Shown piece after piece: positions 1 through 10,385 of a DNA stretch of 64,000 nt. The stretch is from positions 346,660-410,659 of the forward strand of contig MNCI01011411.1 in NCBI GenBank assembly GCA_015680685.1, written 5' to 3'. The translations under genes were made by a program, and so were the position numbers. The DNA is from Gnetum montanum. Its lineage: Eukaryota > Streptophyta > Gnetopsida > Gnetales > Gnetaceae. Position 1 is the first letter of the stretch; each line of letters begins with the position of its first letter. A model generated the notes under the pieces. The model saw only the letters and a list, made by a program, of their open reading frames with translations. It had not been told where the DNA came from and made no database searches.

Positions 1-25
1 GAGTTTTTATTCAGTCGTGGGGGTA
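1..25 (+). other. Internal 3' end and polypurine tract of element A
   Basis: The window opens inside an element whose body lies to the left. These bases match those just before the 3' LTR of element D (29585-29609) and include GTGGGGGTA directly before the LTR. That is the expected place of the polypurine tract that primes plus-strand DNA synthesis. Confidence 0.85.
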
Positions 26-51
26 TGATGAGACGCGTTTCGCACAGGCCG

Positions 52-166
52 CGATATCGCAGCCGACGCGATATCACATCCCCTACGATATCGCGTACAC
101 GATATCGCGTCCTTCCCTACGATATCGCATATGCGATATCGCAGTCAGCCGCCATGTCCATAAATA
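52..166 (+). promoter_or_regulatory. GATATC palindrome array and TATA box in U3 of LTR A
   Basis: Six GATATC hexamers, most followed by GCG or GCA, lie in about 90 bp. One pair forms a perfect 22-bp palindrome at 120-141 centred on CATATG. The TATA-like box CATAAATA follows at 159-166. The position suggests upstream binding sites for transcription of the element; no binding protein is known. Confidence 0.6.
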
Positions 167-568
167 AGAGACGACTCTCCCTTGTTTGGGGATCCCAGTT
201 TTAGAGTAGCGAAGCTTTGGCAGTTTGATCCCTCCAGAGTTAGAATTTTTCCCGTGTCTGCCTGCAGTGTGGTGAATGTGATTGTACAGTGTCTTTATTC
301 GAGTGTGCCGTACTTGGACACGCACATGACCAGCAATAAAGATCGAGATTACTTCATCATTGCAGCATTCACTTAGTTTATTTTAATTGTTATTTATTTA
401 ATGTTATTTATTGCTTTCATAGCATGGTGTGAGTACAACTTAACTACGAGCATCTACGGGTGTGTACGTCTAGTTAAGGAATCGGTTACTCATCGCGATT
501 AGTCTCTCACCCTTAAACCCCTAGAAGCGGAACGAGTACGACTTGATTACGAGCATTTAAGTGTGACT

Positions 569-700
569 GCTTGGTAGCCCAGTGGTATAGCTAGGGGGAT
601 CTACGCTTGGTAACCCAGTGGCATATTTGGGGTCTGCGCTTGGTAATCCCAGTGGCGTACCTAGGCCTATGCTTGGTAGTCCCAATGGCAGTCATGCACG
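569..700 (+). repeat. Four tandem CTTGGTA..CCCAGTGG units in LTR A
   Basis: Units begin at 569, 605, 638 and 671, with spacings of 36, 33 and 33 bp. Each contains GCTTGGTA, then CCCAGTGG or a one-base variant. The array lies downstream of the TATA and AATAAA signals, so it is probably in the R/U5 part of the LTR and in the RNA leader. Similar units are visible in all the LTR subfamilies of this window. Confidence 0.85.
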
Positions 701-1039
701 AAGTCCAAGATGTGTACGGTTGATCAAGGAATCGGTTGCTCGTCGCACTTAGGCTAGATTAGATTTTCTTTACCCTTTTCCTCTTAGCTTAGTTTAGTTA
801 ACATTACTTTCCACTGCCTTCAGGAGTAGCGTAGAATTAGAACACATCATACACCTCATCTAGACTAAACCATACGTGACATATGCAAAACTAGTCTAGA
901 TGGGAAGACAACGAACTGTGACCTAAGGCTAACTATCTAGGTGCCATAACTAGTCCATTTGCGGAGTTCGACCGGATCGCATGTGCGATGCTCGTTTCAT
1001 ATGGTTGAGTGTACGGGTACCTCGCCACTCATCACATAC

Positions 1040-1860
1040 CAAAGGGGTAAGGGAAAAGCTATTGTAGTAGAAGAAGTTGTGAAGATAAAATAAGATGATG
1101 ATAGTGGATGTGACATCTGCCAATACGAACATCCTAAAAGATGTTACCTTGTTATGTCACACTTGTAGGAGTTTGGGGTGTATGCATTGAATCCTAGATT
1201 GGCAAGAAGGAAAGCACCTAAGAGATTGCCTTATCCTCAAGGAAATCCAAGGAAGTTCCACCAACAATAGTAAGCTTATTATCCAACTGGAGCTCCACCA
1301 CAACTGTATGAGCAATACTAGTAGTTGCAACACCCATAGTTGTGGGAGATGCCATCATCAAAGTAGTAGTACCCTTACAGATAACCAAATCCATATGGAT
1401 ACTATGTTCAACAATCCATTTCTCTACTTGACTCTTCCAGTCATGCCAACTTCCAACATCACTACTACCCTCTAGAGTATTACAAAACTCATTCTCCATT
1501 TACTAGAGGGGAAACCCCACATTCATATTACACTTCTTATCCTTTAGCATATGCCCCTCCACCCTCAACCTAGTTACCACCTACTTCATCAATGCATAGA
1601 GAAATTTTATCTTAGACACAACAATGCAATGCAATGAGGGCTGTTAACTTACAATCAACTCCTTAATTGAGTGGTTCAAAAATGAAATCCTAAAAGATAC
1701 CTTTCTTCTAATCCAATAGCCCAACTAAACTATCACATACATGTATGATTGGAAACCCTACTTCTCGATCTCCCTCTACATCTAATCGATTCAAGTCCCC
1801 TTCAAACCAAACATCTCCCAAAGTACATATCATCATGTTAACTCATGTGGTAATCAATTA
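1040..1860 (+). pseudogene. gag: gag C-terminal part, element B (broken)
   Basis: This is the end of the capsid/nucleocapsid polyprotein. It opens with a lysine- and glutamate-rich stretch and then a Cys/His cluster, CDICQYEHPKRC, at about 1109-1144. The spacing is C-x2-C-x3-H-x3-C, shorter than the usual retroviral knuckle C-x2-C-x4-H-x4-C. A Pro/Tyr/Gln-rich tail follows, typical of gag C-termini in this family. The same passage is recognisable on the minus strand in F and H and on the plus strand in E (about 22,230-22,700). Many in-frame TAG and TAA codons replace Gln codons. The first half of gag is missing because LTR A sits at the left boundary. Confidence 0.7.
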
Positions 1861-4800
1861 GATAGAGGTTGGCCGCCTTCCCAGGAAACTATATGATTCT
1901 AGAAGTTCCCTTATTTACCTTCAAATCGATGGAAATGAGCCTTTCATGGCTCTTCAAGATTCAGGTTCTAATGTTAATCTAATTTGCCATGAGATGTATA
2001 AAGCCTAGAACTTGGCTCCACTCAAAAAGAGTAATAACCATCTCAAGTTGGCTAATCATTCCATCATTGTTCCCTTGGGACTAATGAAGGAATGTAACCA
2101 CCATTTGTGGGTGGTCCTACCCCACCAATTTCCTAGTGATCAGAGTGGAAAATTGCAAGGGGAACTTTCCAATCATCATGGGCAGAGCTTGGCTAAGCAC
2201 TATTGATGCAAAATTGGGGATCCAAGATCTTTCCCTCAAAATATTTTAAAAAAATGCATTTAGAAAGATCAAGAGGAAGAAAGTTCCATACATCGCATAC
2301 AATAATACAAGGTGTAATTGTGTGTAGAAACTATTAATCATTAATAATGTATTTATCAAAGCATGTAGTTAGTGTGCTAATATATCTGAAATTCAAAAGT
2401 TCTTGTACATAGTAGCCACAAAGCTTGAGGTTACTTAGTGACTAACAGTTGATCATGGAAATAGCACACTTTGCATAGAACCTGTTGAGAGCCTAGCATG
2501 TGCCTACATACAAGGCATGAATGAACTGGAGCAATTTCATCACCAACTCTTTCATGATGCAAATGATGATACATGTTAAGGAGAGTTGAAAATCCCTAAA
2601 AATTTTAAATAAGAGCACCTTGAGTTGAAAACTCTACTTGCTAGCATGCAATATGCATTCTTGAAAAATGGGAAGCCAGTAGTAATAAATGCAAATATTT
2701 CTTGTAAACAAAAATAAATGTTGCTAAATGTGGTCAATGAATAACCAATAGCCTTTGCTTAGTCATTTTCTAAACTCATAAGGATTGATCCTAGGATATG
2801 CTGGCATCATATCTACACTAACATGGCCATGGAGCAAAAGGAGTAGTAGCAACGATGATTAAACCCAAAATTGAAGTAGATCATCAAAGAGGAAATCGAA
2901 CAACTCCTCAAGGTAGGGTTTATTTATCCCATTGTGGATAGTGAGTGGGTTAGCCCACTTGTGATTGTGAAAAAGAAATGTGACAAGTGGTGGACTTGCA
3001 TTGACTTCTAGTTATTAAATATGGTAACATTTAAAGATCACTTTCCATTGCCATTTGTGAATGAAGTGTTGGACACTATATCTAGGCATTGCTATTACAA
3101 TTTTCTAGATGGTTATAATGGTTATAACCAAATCTAGATCATACAGAGGATTAGGCCAAAATAACATTTACGAGTCCCTAGGGGATTTTGCATATTAAAA
3201 TATGCCATTTGGCCTATGCAATGTCCCTCCCACATTCTAACACCTAGTCTTGAGTATTTTTCAACAACAGATCGATAGTAGGGTGGAAGTCTTCATGGAC
3301 GACTTCTTCACTTATGGGGCTACATTTGAGCAAGCCTTGGATCATCTTGAGCAAGTGCTCAAAAAATTTGTGGAGACCAATCTTTGGATCAATTAGTAGA
3401 AGATCCATCTAATGATCCAAGAAGGTATTGTATTAGGGCATAGAATTTCATAAGCAGAGATTGAGGTCAACCCTAAAAAGATTAGGGTCATCCAAGAAAT
3501 TATTCATCAACCAAAAACTATAAAAGATGTTTGGTCATTTCTTGGACACATTGGCTATTATCGATGATTCATAGAGAATTTTTCTAAGATTGCAAAATTG
3601 TTGGTTGATCTAACTAAGAAAGATGCTCCATTTTTTTGGACCAAGGAATGTGAAAATGCATTCCAACAACTAAAGGATAAACTTGTAGAAAAACCAATTC
3701 TATAGGAACTCAACTAGTCTAGATCATTTTACATCATGACAAATGCATCAAACTATGCCTTGGGGGCTATGCTTCTACAGTTGGATGATAAGAAACATTC
3801 ATATTACATCCATTACACAAGTTAAAGCATTGTGGATAGCTAAACTACACCACAAAAGAATAAGACTTGATGGTAGTGCCATTTTCCTTAGAGAAATTCA
3901 AGCACTATGTGCTTAGATACAAAGTTTTTATGCACACGGACCACAATGCAATTTGCTTCTTAATGAACAAGCCAATAGTGAGTGCCCATGTCATACAATG
4001 ACTGGTGATCTTGCAGGAATTTGATCTTACAATGATACATCGAAAGGAAACTAAGAATGTGGCCACTGATCACTTGTCTCGATTACAACGGGATGACGAA
4101 GAGGAGGAAAGCTCATTGTCTAATCAATTTCTTGATGAAATCCTCTCTTTCAAAGCTATAACTAAACAATTTCCAACTAAGCCTAAATGGTATGATGGCA
4201 TTTTTACCTCTCTTCTCACTCAAGAGATGCCATAATAACTAGCTCATAGGAAGAAATAATAGTTTCTTCACTAGGTGAAACACTTCATGGAGATTAATGG
4301 GCATCTCTACAAGGTGTGTGTTGATGGCCTGGTTCAATGGTGTGTCTCTAATGCTGATCAACTATGCATTCTTTAGGATGTTCATGAGGGTCCTTACGGA
4401 GGCCACTCTACTGAAAGATACATAGCCATTAAGATCTTGATGGTATAGTATTAGTGGCCAACACTTTTTAGGGATGCTCATCAATTTTTCTATTCTTATG
4501 AATGTTTCCAACACGATGGTGGAATGACCAGAGGGACCTCAACAGTGGATCAAACCACTGAAACTCTTTGACATCTAGGTCATTAACTTCATGGGTCCCA
4601 TCATGCCCATGTCAAATGGAAAGGTGTACATCATAGTCACTATTAACTATTGTATGAAATGGGTAGAAGTAGCAGCTATCACTGACTATACATCTTCTAC
4701 TATTGCTTAGTTTGTATAATAGAATCTTGTAAATAGGTTTGGTATGCCACATGAGTTAATTTCTGATAATGGAACCCACTTTATAGGCACTACCTTTCAG

Positions 4801-5400
4801 AAGCTCATGCAACACTTGGAAGTTGAGCATAAATGAACAACACCTTATCATCCCTATGCCAACGGCTAGGTTGAGGTTACAAATAGGGAAATCATAAAGA
4901 TCCTAACAACAATAGTTAGAAAATATAGGAGGGATTGGAGCATGAGACTCAACAATGCCCTTTAGGCCTACTACTCTACCTAGAAGCTTTCTATAGGCTA
5001 CTTTCCCTATGAGTTGGTGTACAAAGAATTGCCAACTTTTCCTATTCAACCCAAGCTTTGTACACTTTTAACAACTATGACCTTGACCTAGACTTAAGTC
5101 TAGCATAAAAAGAAAAATTAATGAATCTCAACCTACTAGATGAAAGTCAATTTATGGCCCTAACATTTAACAAGTTGCATAAGGCATTTAACAAAAATCA
5201 CTGTGATCTTAAAATTAGAAAAGTCAAATTTCAACTAGAAGATAAGGTCCTCTACTAGAACCCCACACATGTGCCACAACAAATGAAGTTCCAAACATTG
5301 TGGGAAGGTCATTATATTATTTCTAAAGATTTTTCTTCTAGGGTAATGATGATTTAAAAACCTAAGAGCCTAGATAAAAAAAACTAGTCAACATGCAACA
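1861..5400 (+). pseudogene. pol: pol polyprotein, element B (protease, RT, RNase H, integrase; broken)
   Basis: Domains in order: aspartic protease with the DSG active-site triad at 1958-1966; reverse transcriptase from about 2790, including the NFLDGYNGYNQ region near 3100 and the catalytic FMDD at 3292-3303; RNase H about 3690-4110, with NASNYALGAML where the family normally has Asp first; integrase about 4240-5390. The integrase has an HEGPYGGH finger near 4385, Asn at 4585-4587 where the first catalytic Asp is expected, Asp in SDNGTH (4765-4767) and Glu at 4888-4890. No chromodomain follows. The longest open piece, 4005-4235, is the RNase H-integrase linker. Stops of the CAG/CAA/TGG-to-stop type are frequent, so it is inactive. 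Confidence 0.88.
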
Positions 5401-7450
5401 AATCAAACCTTTCCATGAGCCTAAGTAAGCTGATGCAATAAACACCTTATCATATGGACAACCATGCTCAATTTTTCGAATCTCCTCCTTTCAACTTAGT
5501 CATGGGGGAAATGACCTTCCATGCTAATCATATAAGTAACTCCTTATTTTTTATCTTTTTTTTTACACATTTTTTACACCTTGTTATTTTTACAACTTTT
5601 TTTTTTTACACCTTCTTTATGTTACACATTTTTGTTTTTACTTTATTAATTTTTTCCAATTTTTGTTTCACAACATCATTAGTACATTCTATTTTTTTGA
5701 ATATTTTACAATTTCTTGTATATTTTCCTCTATTTTGATGTGATTTTCTTATTATGTTCTAATAATAATGTGCCTTTTTCCAACTAGGTATAGTGTGGTT
5801 TACTTAATGTGGGCATGTGCTATTCGGTTATTTGATTATTGGTGTCTAGATTCTAGCTTTGAATTTTGTTACTAATAACTAAGACATGGTTTCATTTTCA
5901 TGAAATAAGTAGTGAGTCCATGACATCCACCCATCAGCAAACTCTATAATTTTCTTTATTTTTGGAAGTATGAGGTCCCTTTTCATTAATAAAACTTTAA
6001 CAAACTTGTGACCTTGATAGTTTCTAGACTTGAAAAGGATTCAAAGGTTTGAACAAGATGTGACTTCAAGGGAACTTGATGCTCTTTGTGCCTTTTTACT
6101 TACTTGGATGCATGTGTGTTTTCATGGATTTCTTACCATTTTGTGTTGACCAATAGTGAGAAATTGAAAAAGTCTTTGCATGGTGTGGTCTTCATTTCAA
6201 AAAAAAAAAAAACATGATGGGAATTCAAAGAACACCACTTAGACAAAATAAACATGCTACAAGCACTGGTTATGGGACTAGAAAGACATGTTACCCATGC
6301 TTGAATGTCCCCTCTAACTAAGGCCCTCTCTCACTTTTTGCTTCTATTTTCTTCTTAAATAAGGAACGATGGTTGTTCTATGGGAGCACTCTTGTGTATC
6401 AAGGGGGTGGATGAGACTTAGAGTGGTGATGCAAAGTCACTAAATGTGGTTGGTTTTGGTCTAGACTAAGGATAGATTTTATTAGGTCATTTAACCACAA
6501 AATTTACAAGAGACTTCATGTGACCTTAATTGAGAACTCCATTCCACTTTCTCTCTCATCCATCTATGCTTTCCATCCCTCACCTCATTTTCAATGTTTA
6601 TGTCCTTCTTGGATGTCTTACTTTGAGGTGTCAAAATTCTTAGGTAGTTTCTTCTAGGTTTTTGTAGTTAACTTTCTGTAATTATTAATCACCCATTGGG
6701 CCCACAAACTCCTTAGTTTGAGGTTATGCAAGGGCAACAAAGGGAATGTTCCTACTTTGGGGAGGATCCACTTGTATACCTTTTGGTTGGGTTAGTTAAG
6801 TTCTTTATCCTTAAACATTCTCACAATCAAATCCTTTTATGTGCCCCAACAATGACATCCAATTGTGCACATCTTCACAAATTTTTTCAATGAAATCCTA
6901 CTTTTTGTTGATATGAATTCTTTAATCCTCTTCAAGTATTTCATTGCATTTGGGCTTTTTAAAATTTATTAATGGACCGTTTATCCATTTCACCCAATTT
7001 TTTAATCTTCTTACTAATATTATTAAAGGAACCAATCCACCATAATCACAACCTAGCCAAGTGTAACTACTAATAAGACAAGGTACCTAAAGGCCATACA
7101 TTACACATTACACACTAATCCATACTTTTGTTGTGATTACAGTGGGAAGTATGGACTAGAAGCAGGATTGTATTCACTAAAGAATAAGTAACAACACCAT
7201 GCAATGAGGACCCTTTATGATCATTGAATCTTCTTCCTAGCTCTTCAGTTGCCAAAGGAGTTGGATGTCAATTTTGGCCAAGGTGTTCAATTCTATTATC
7301 ATGAACACCCAATTTTTAAAAATATTGTAAATTCATACACTTCAGCACTTAGAGTCTATCTATTTCATCTGAGTCAATTTGCATATCAGTCAATAATCCC
7401 ATTCCTTCCTAATATTTTGTAAGGGACTTGTTCCTCCTTTTGTTCACTCA
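5401..7450 (+). other. Non-coding spacer of element B downstream of integrase
   Basis: No coding potential is seen. The spacer begins with a conserved patch (about 5450-5535, containing CATGGGGGAAATGACC) also found after integrase in E (26,510-26,590) and, reversed, in F (about 36,040-36,130) and H (about 56,575-56,660). A T-rich stretch follows. At 6266-6310 lies a conserved block with ACTAGAAAGACATGTTACCC, followed by a pyrimidine-rich tract at 6322-6355. The last kilobase matches the pre-ORF spacer of the other elements (GGGGAGGATCCACTTG near 6758), then goes straight into the pre-polypurine region with no extra ORF. Confidence 0.6.
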
Positions 7451-7480
7451 AGGATGAGTTTTCATTTAGTTGTGGGGGTA
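7451..7480 (+). other. Polypurine tract region of element B
   Basis: AGGATGAGTTTTCATTTAG and then TGTGGGGGTA end exactly at the LTR start. The same string, with few changes, precedes the 3' LTRs of A, D, E, C, F and H, so it is the conserved plus-strand priming site of the family. Confidence 0.8.
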
Positions 7481-8363
7481 TGATGAAGTGTATTTTGTTT
7501 GGCTCTAATATTGGATATTCGATATTGAATCCTTGATATCAAATACTTGATATTGGGGGCCATGAAGTAATGTTGGATATTTGATATCATGGGATGTGTG
7601 TTGGCCTATAAATATAGTGCTTGGGCACACAGTTTGGGAATATTTTTTATCATAGCATAGCAGAGCTCTTGTAATTTTTCTTCTCCTAAGTTAGAATATT
7701 TTCCCAAGTGCCTACAATAGGAGTCCTTGAGTGTATAGATCTTTATTCAAGCATGGTTGTACCTAAGCATGGTAGTGTATGTAGTAATAAAGATAAGCTT
7801 TATGATAAACCTTGCAACACTTTGGCTAGATTAAATATTTTATTTATGCATTTAATTTTTTATGCAATTTTATTTAATTCTTTCAAGTAATTAAGCTAAG
7901 TTAAGTTAGCTAGGCTAAATAGTGATTAATTAAGCACATAAGTACGACCGCTTTGAGCATGCACATGATGCTTGGTAATCCTAAAAATGCTTAACATTTG
8001 GTAACCTAGTAGTATTATACATGTTCAGGATGTGTATAAAAAGTGGTACTGGATACTTATGTTAGGATAGTTAGAGATTAATAAGTTAGTTAGATTAAAT
8101 TAGCCATTAAATTACTTCATTCCTTTATTTTAAGCACCCAGAACATAAAACATAAAAAAATGATAAAAATCATATGCCTCAGTTGCACTTAACCATACCT
8201 TTGCTTTTCACAAGTGTAATTAGAATGAAAATGATTGTAACAATTAGATTTCACTTCTTAGAACGAGTGTACTTGAAGACTTAAGGTCTATGAAATTTTC
8301 CTAGATCATGTGTGAATGCTTGTGACTCATATGGTTGAGTGTAGGGGTATTTGCCACTTATCA
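7481..8363 (+). repeat. 3' LTR of element B
   Basis: This 883-bp LTR starts TGATGAAGTG and ends CACTTATCA, nearly perfect inverted ends. The U3 has several degenerate GATATC/GATATT motifs between 7513 and 7590, a TATA box CTATAAATAT near 7607, and decayed CTTGGTA units around 7970-8010. The 5' LTR partner is outside the window. Confidence 0.9.
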
Positions 8364-10385
8364 CTATGTATAAAAGCATAATTTATTAGAAGAGTGGCAT
8401 TTAACTTTCAAAAGTGATAATGATTTAAGCACACAATGTACTTGAAGGTAGTTGTCTAAAATGTCTCCATCTTCTAATTTTTTTTCAAAAGGTAATCTAC
8501 CCCACTACCCATAATCTAGTAAAGAAAAATTCCAATTAAAACCTAAAAGAAGAAGAAGAATGATGGAAGAACCATGCTAACAAGAAAACCAAAAGAGCAA
8601 ACAACTATTAGAAATAGTGTAAATTCATGATCTCTCCTCATACTCCTCCATAGTCATTTCCATTTCCTATGTTGAGTAGAGTAGTAGTGATAAATGTGTA
8701 TCATTTTATTGTTTGAAGTCATTTAGGAATTGTAAGTATGTTTTTTTTGTGTTTGAACATCATAAAAGGAGGTTAGGTTAAGAGAATTATTGAAAATAAC
8801 AAAAGAGGCTAAGGAGACTTCATGTATAGTTCATGCAAGTTGAAGAAAAATATTTCCATGAGAAAGTGCAAATAAAGGTGAACCTTGCTCCATGTAGTTG
8901 TTAAGAGAATTTTCATTAAATAAGAAGGAGCTCTCCCTTCCTTCATTTTTGAGTATGTGTAAGTGTTAATTCTTTTCTTAAAGCTCTCTTAGCTTTAAAC
9001 CTCTTTCTTTCTTTCTTGCATTCTTCCAAGCATGTTTTTTCTCAATTGAGAAGTGAATCCCACTCATGGTTCATCTTCTTTGAAGTTCTCTCAAGCTTAT
9101 TTGCACACAAATTCTCTCATTTTCTTGCATTAATTTATATTCTTGCATGTTTTACATATTGGTTCTTACAATTCGAATTTCTTTCATGTTTTTTTCATAA
9201 TATAAATGTTCTCTCATGTTTGAATTGAAGATTGAAGCATACAATTTTTACATTTACTTAGCATTTATGAACTTGTGAAGTTGTTGAAAGAATTTATTCC
9301 TAAAATAATTGCCTCTAATTTGAAGAGATTCACTCTTCCAAATATCTTTAACAAGATTTTTTCCCTACTAGTGCTAAGGTTATGCTACTCTTAGAGTTTA
9401 TATTTTTACCCACCATGACCAATTCATAGTCATGACCAACTTGTAGTTGGGTTACAATCTAGTTCATTTGATTAACTATGACTTGTAGCTAGATTGTGAC
9501 CTATTATTTTTTTCAATGTTTTTAAAGACCATGACTCATAATCTAGTCATGGTCATCACCATGACCTTTCTACAACTCGCAGTAACAAATCTAGTCTTCT
9601 CCAGACCTAGAACCTCCTTTTGCTATCATCCCGCACTCTCCATGCCACCACAACATCTCTAACAAGAATCATAGAAAAATAAAAGAATAATAGAAGTGAA
9701 ACAAAAAATGACTATTAAAAACTATAGAGAAAATAGAAGAAAATATATTAAAACTAACATGATAATAACATTAGGATAGATGTGACCATGTTTATTATAA
9801 ATATGTAATTAATATGTCTCTCAGACATGCTCTATAGAAATTATGGACTACTAGTAGATTGAAGGCTAGTCCCTATTATTGAGATTAAGGAAGCATATTA
9901 ATATGCTTGGGTTTCATGTTAAGTGTAAACCATTTTTGTATAACTTCATGAAAACTTGGTTCTATGTATTATACCATGGATACATAGGCAATTTAGGCTA
10001 ATAAGGCTGGTAATTTACATATTTGGTTAATGTATGCAACTTTGAGTCTACAAGTCATAAGTTTAATTCTAAAAGGTATGTCGAGGCAAGTACCAAGGCA
10101 CAAAAAAATATACATTCATGGCTTTAGGTGGATACTCCTACAAAAATGACAAGGTAAAGATATTATGTCCTCCTCTAAGGTAAGAGTATCACATCACAAG
10201 ACTACTTCATCCTAATGTGCATGATTAGGTTTCTTATTATGAGTTTTCTTTCTTAAAACCATAATGTAGGTGGTGTAATTATTATCTCTTGAGTAATGAC
10301 ATATGATGTGTTCTATTTTGTATTTAGAATTGTAATATGTATATTCTTATGGTGCATGCATAACTCATCCTCTTTGATTGGAAGT
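8364..10385. other. Non-coding stretch between elements B and C
   Basis: No gene or recognisable pol fragment was found. From about 8735 to 9240 the sequence resembles a short LTR promoter region of another family: a TAAATAAGAAGGAGCTCTCCC-like start near 8916, followed by repeated pyrimidine-rich CTTTCTTTCTTGC leader sequence. Ends and target duplication could not be placed. Around 9405-9575 there is a cluster of CATGAC/GTCATG words, including a small hairpin CATGGT-CATC-ACCATG near 9550. Element C was inserted at the right edge. Confidence 0.35.
10381..10385. repeat. Target-site duplication of element C, left copy
   Basis: GAAGT stands immediately left of the TGATGAG terminus. The identical GAAGT stands at 18714-18718, immediately right of the other terminus. 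A 5-bp duplication is normal for Ty3/gypsy integrases and fixes both ends of C. Confidence 0.85.

Larger units (their letters stand above)
26..1034 (+). repeat. 3' LTR of GATATC-family retrotransposon A
   Basis: This 1009-bp LTR starts TGATGAG and ends CTCATCA, a 7-bp perfect terminal inverted repeat. It aligns along its whole length with the LTR at 29610-30616. Parts in order: U3 with six GATATC motifs (about 52-141), a TATA-like CATAAATA at 159-166, an AATAAA signal at 335-340, then four tandem CTTGGTA..CCCAGTGG units at 569-700. A polypurine tract lies on its left, so this is the 3' LTR of an element outside the window. The sequence to its right (from 1035) is gag of element B, so A was inserted into B in the same orientation. 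The matching target duplication is outside the window. Confidence 0.93.
1035..8363 (+). mobile_element. Element B, 5'-truncated Ty3/gypsy retrotransposon
   Basis: B runs from the middle of gag, where LTR A interrupts it, through protease, RT, RNase H and integrase to its own polypurine tract and 3' LTR. Its gag matches the gag of F read on the minus strand (around 40,300-40,550), which fixes its identity and orientation. Stops and frameshifts occur throughout. It lacks the extra 3' ORF seen in C, D, E, F and H: the spacer runs almost directly into the pre-LTR region, so about 2 kb appears deleted or was never there. Confidence 0.85.

Noticed and set aside
569-700. Regularly spaced repeats that could be taken for a CRISPR-like array
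   Set aside because: Plant LTR context, only four units, no cas genes, and the units are repeated in every LTR of the family.
5454-5738. ORF with a hydrophobic Phe/Leu-rich C-terminal half that looks like a membrane or envelope protein
   Set aside because: The hydrophobicity comes from a T-rich non-coding stretch; the same stretch in E, F and H is not open.
10040-10090. tRNA-like B-box (TCATAAGTTTAATTCT) suggesting a SINE
   Set aside because: No matching A box, no poly(A) or simple-repeat tail and no target duplication seen.
8364-10385. Host gene between B and C
   Set aside because: No ORF above about 70 codons outside the gap, no splice-consistent coding pattern and no recognisable protein.
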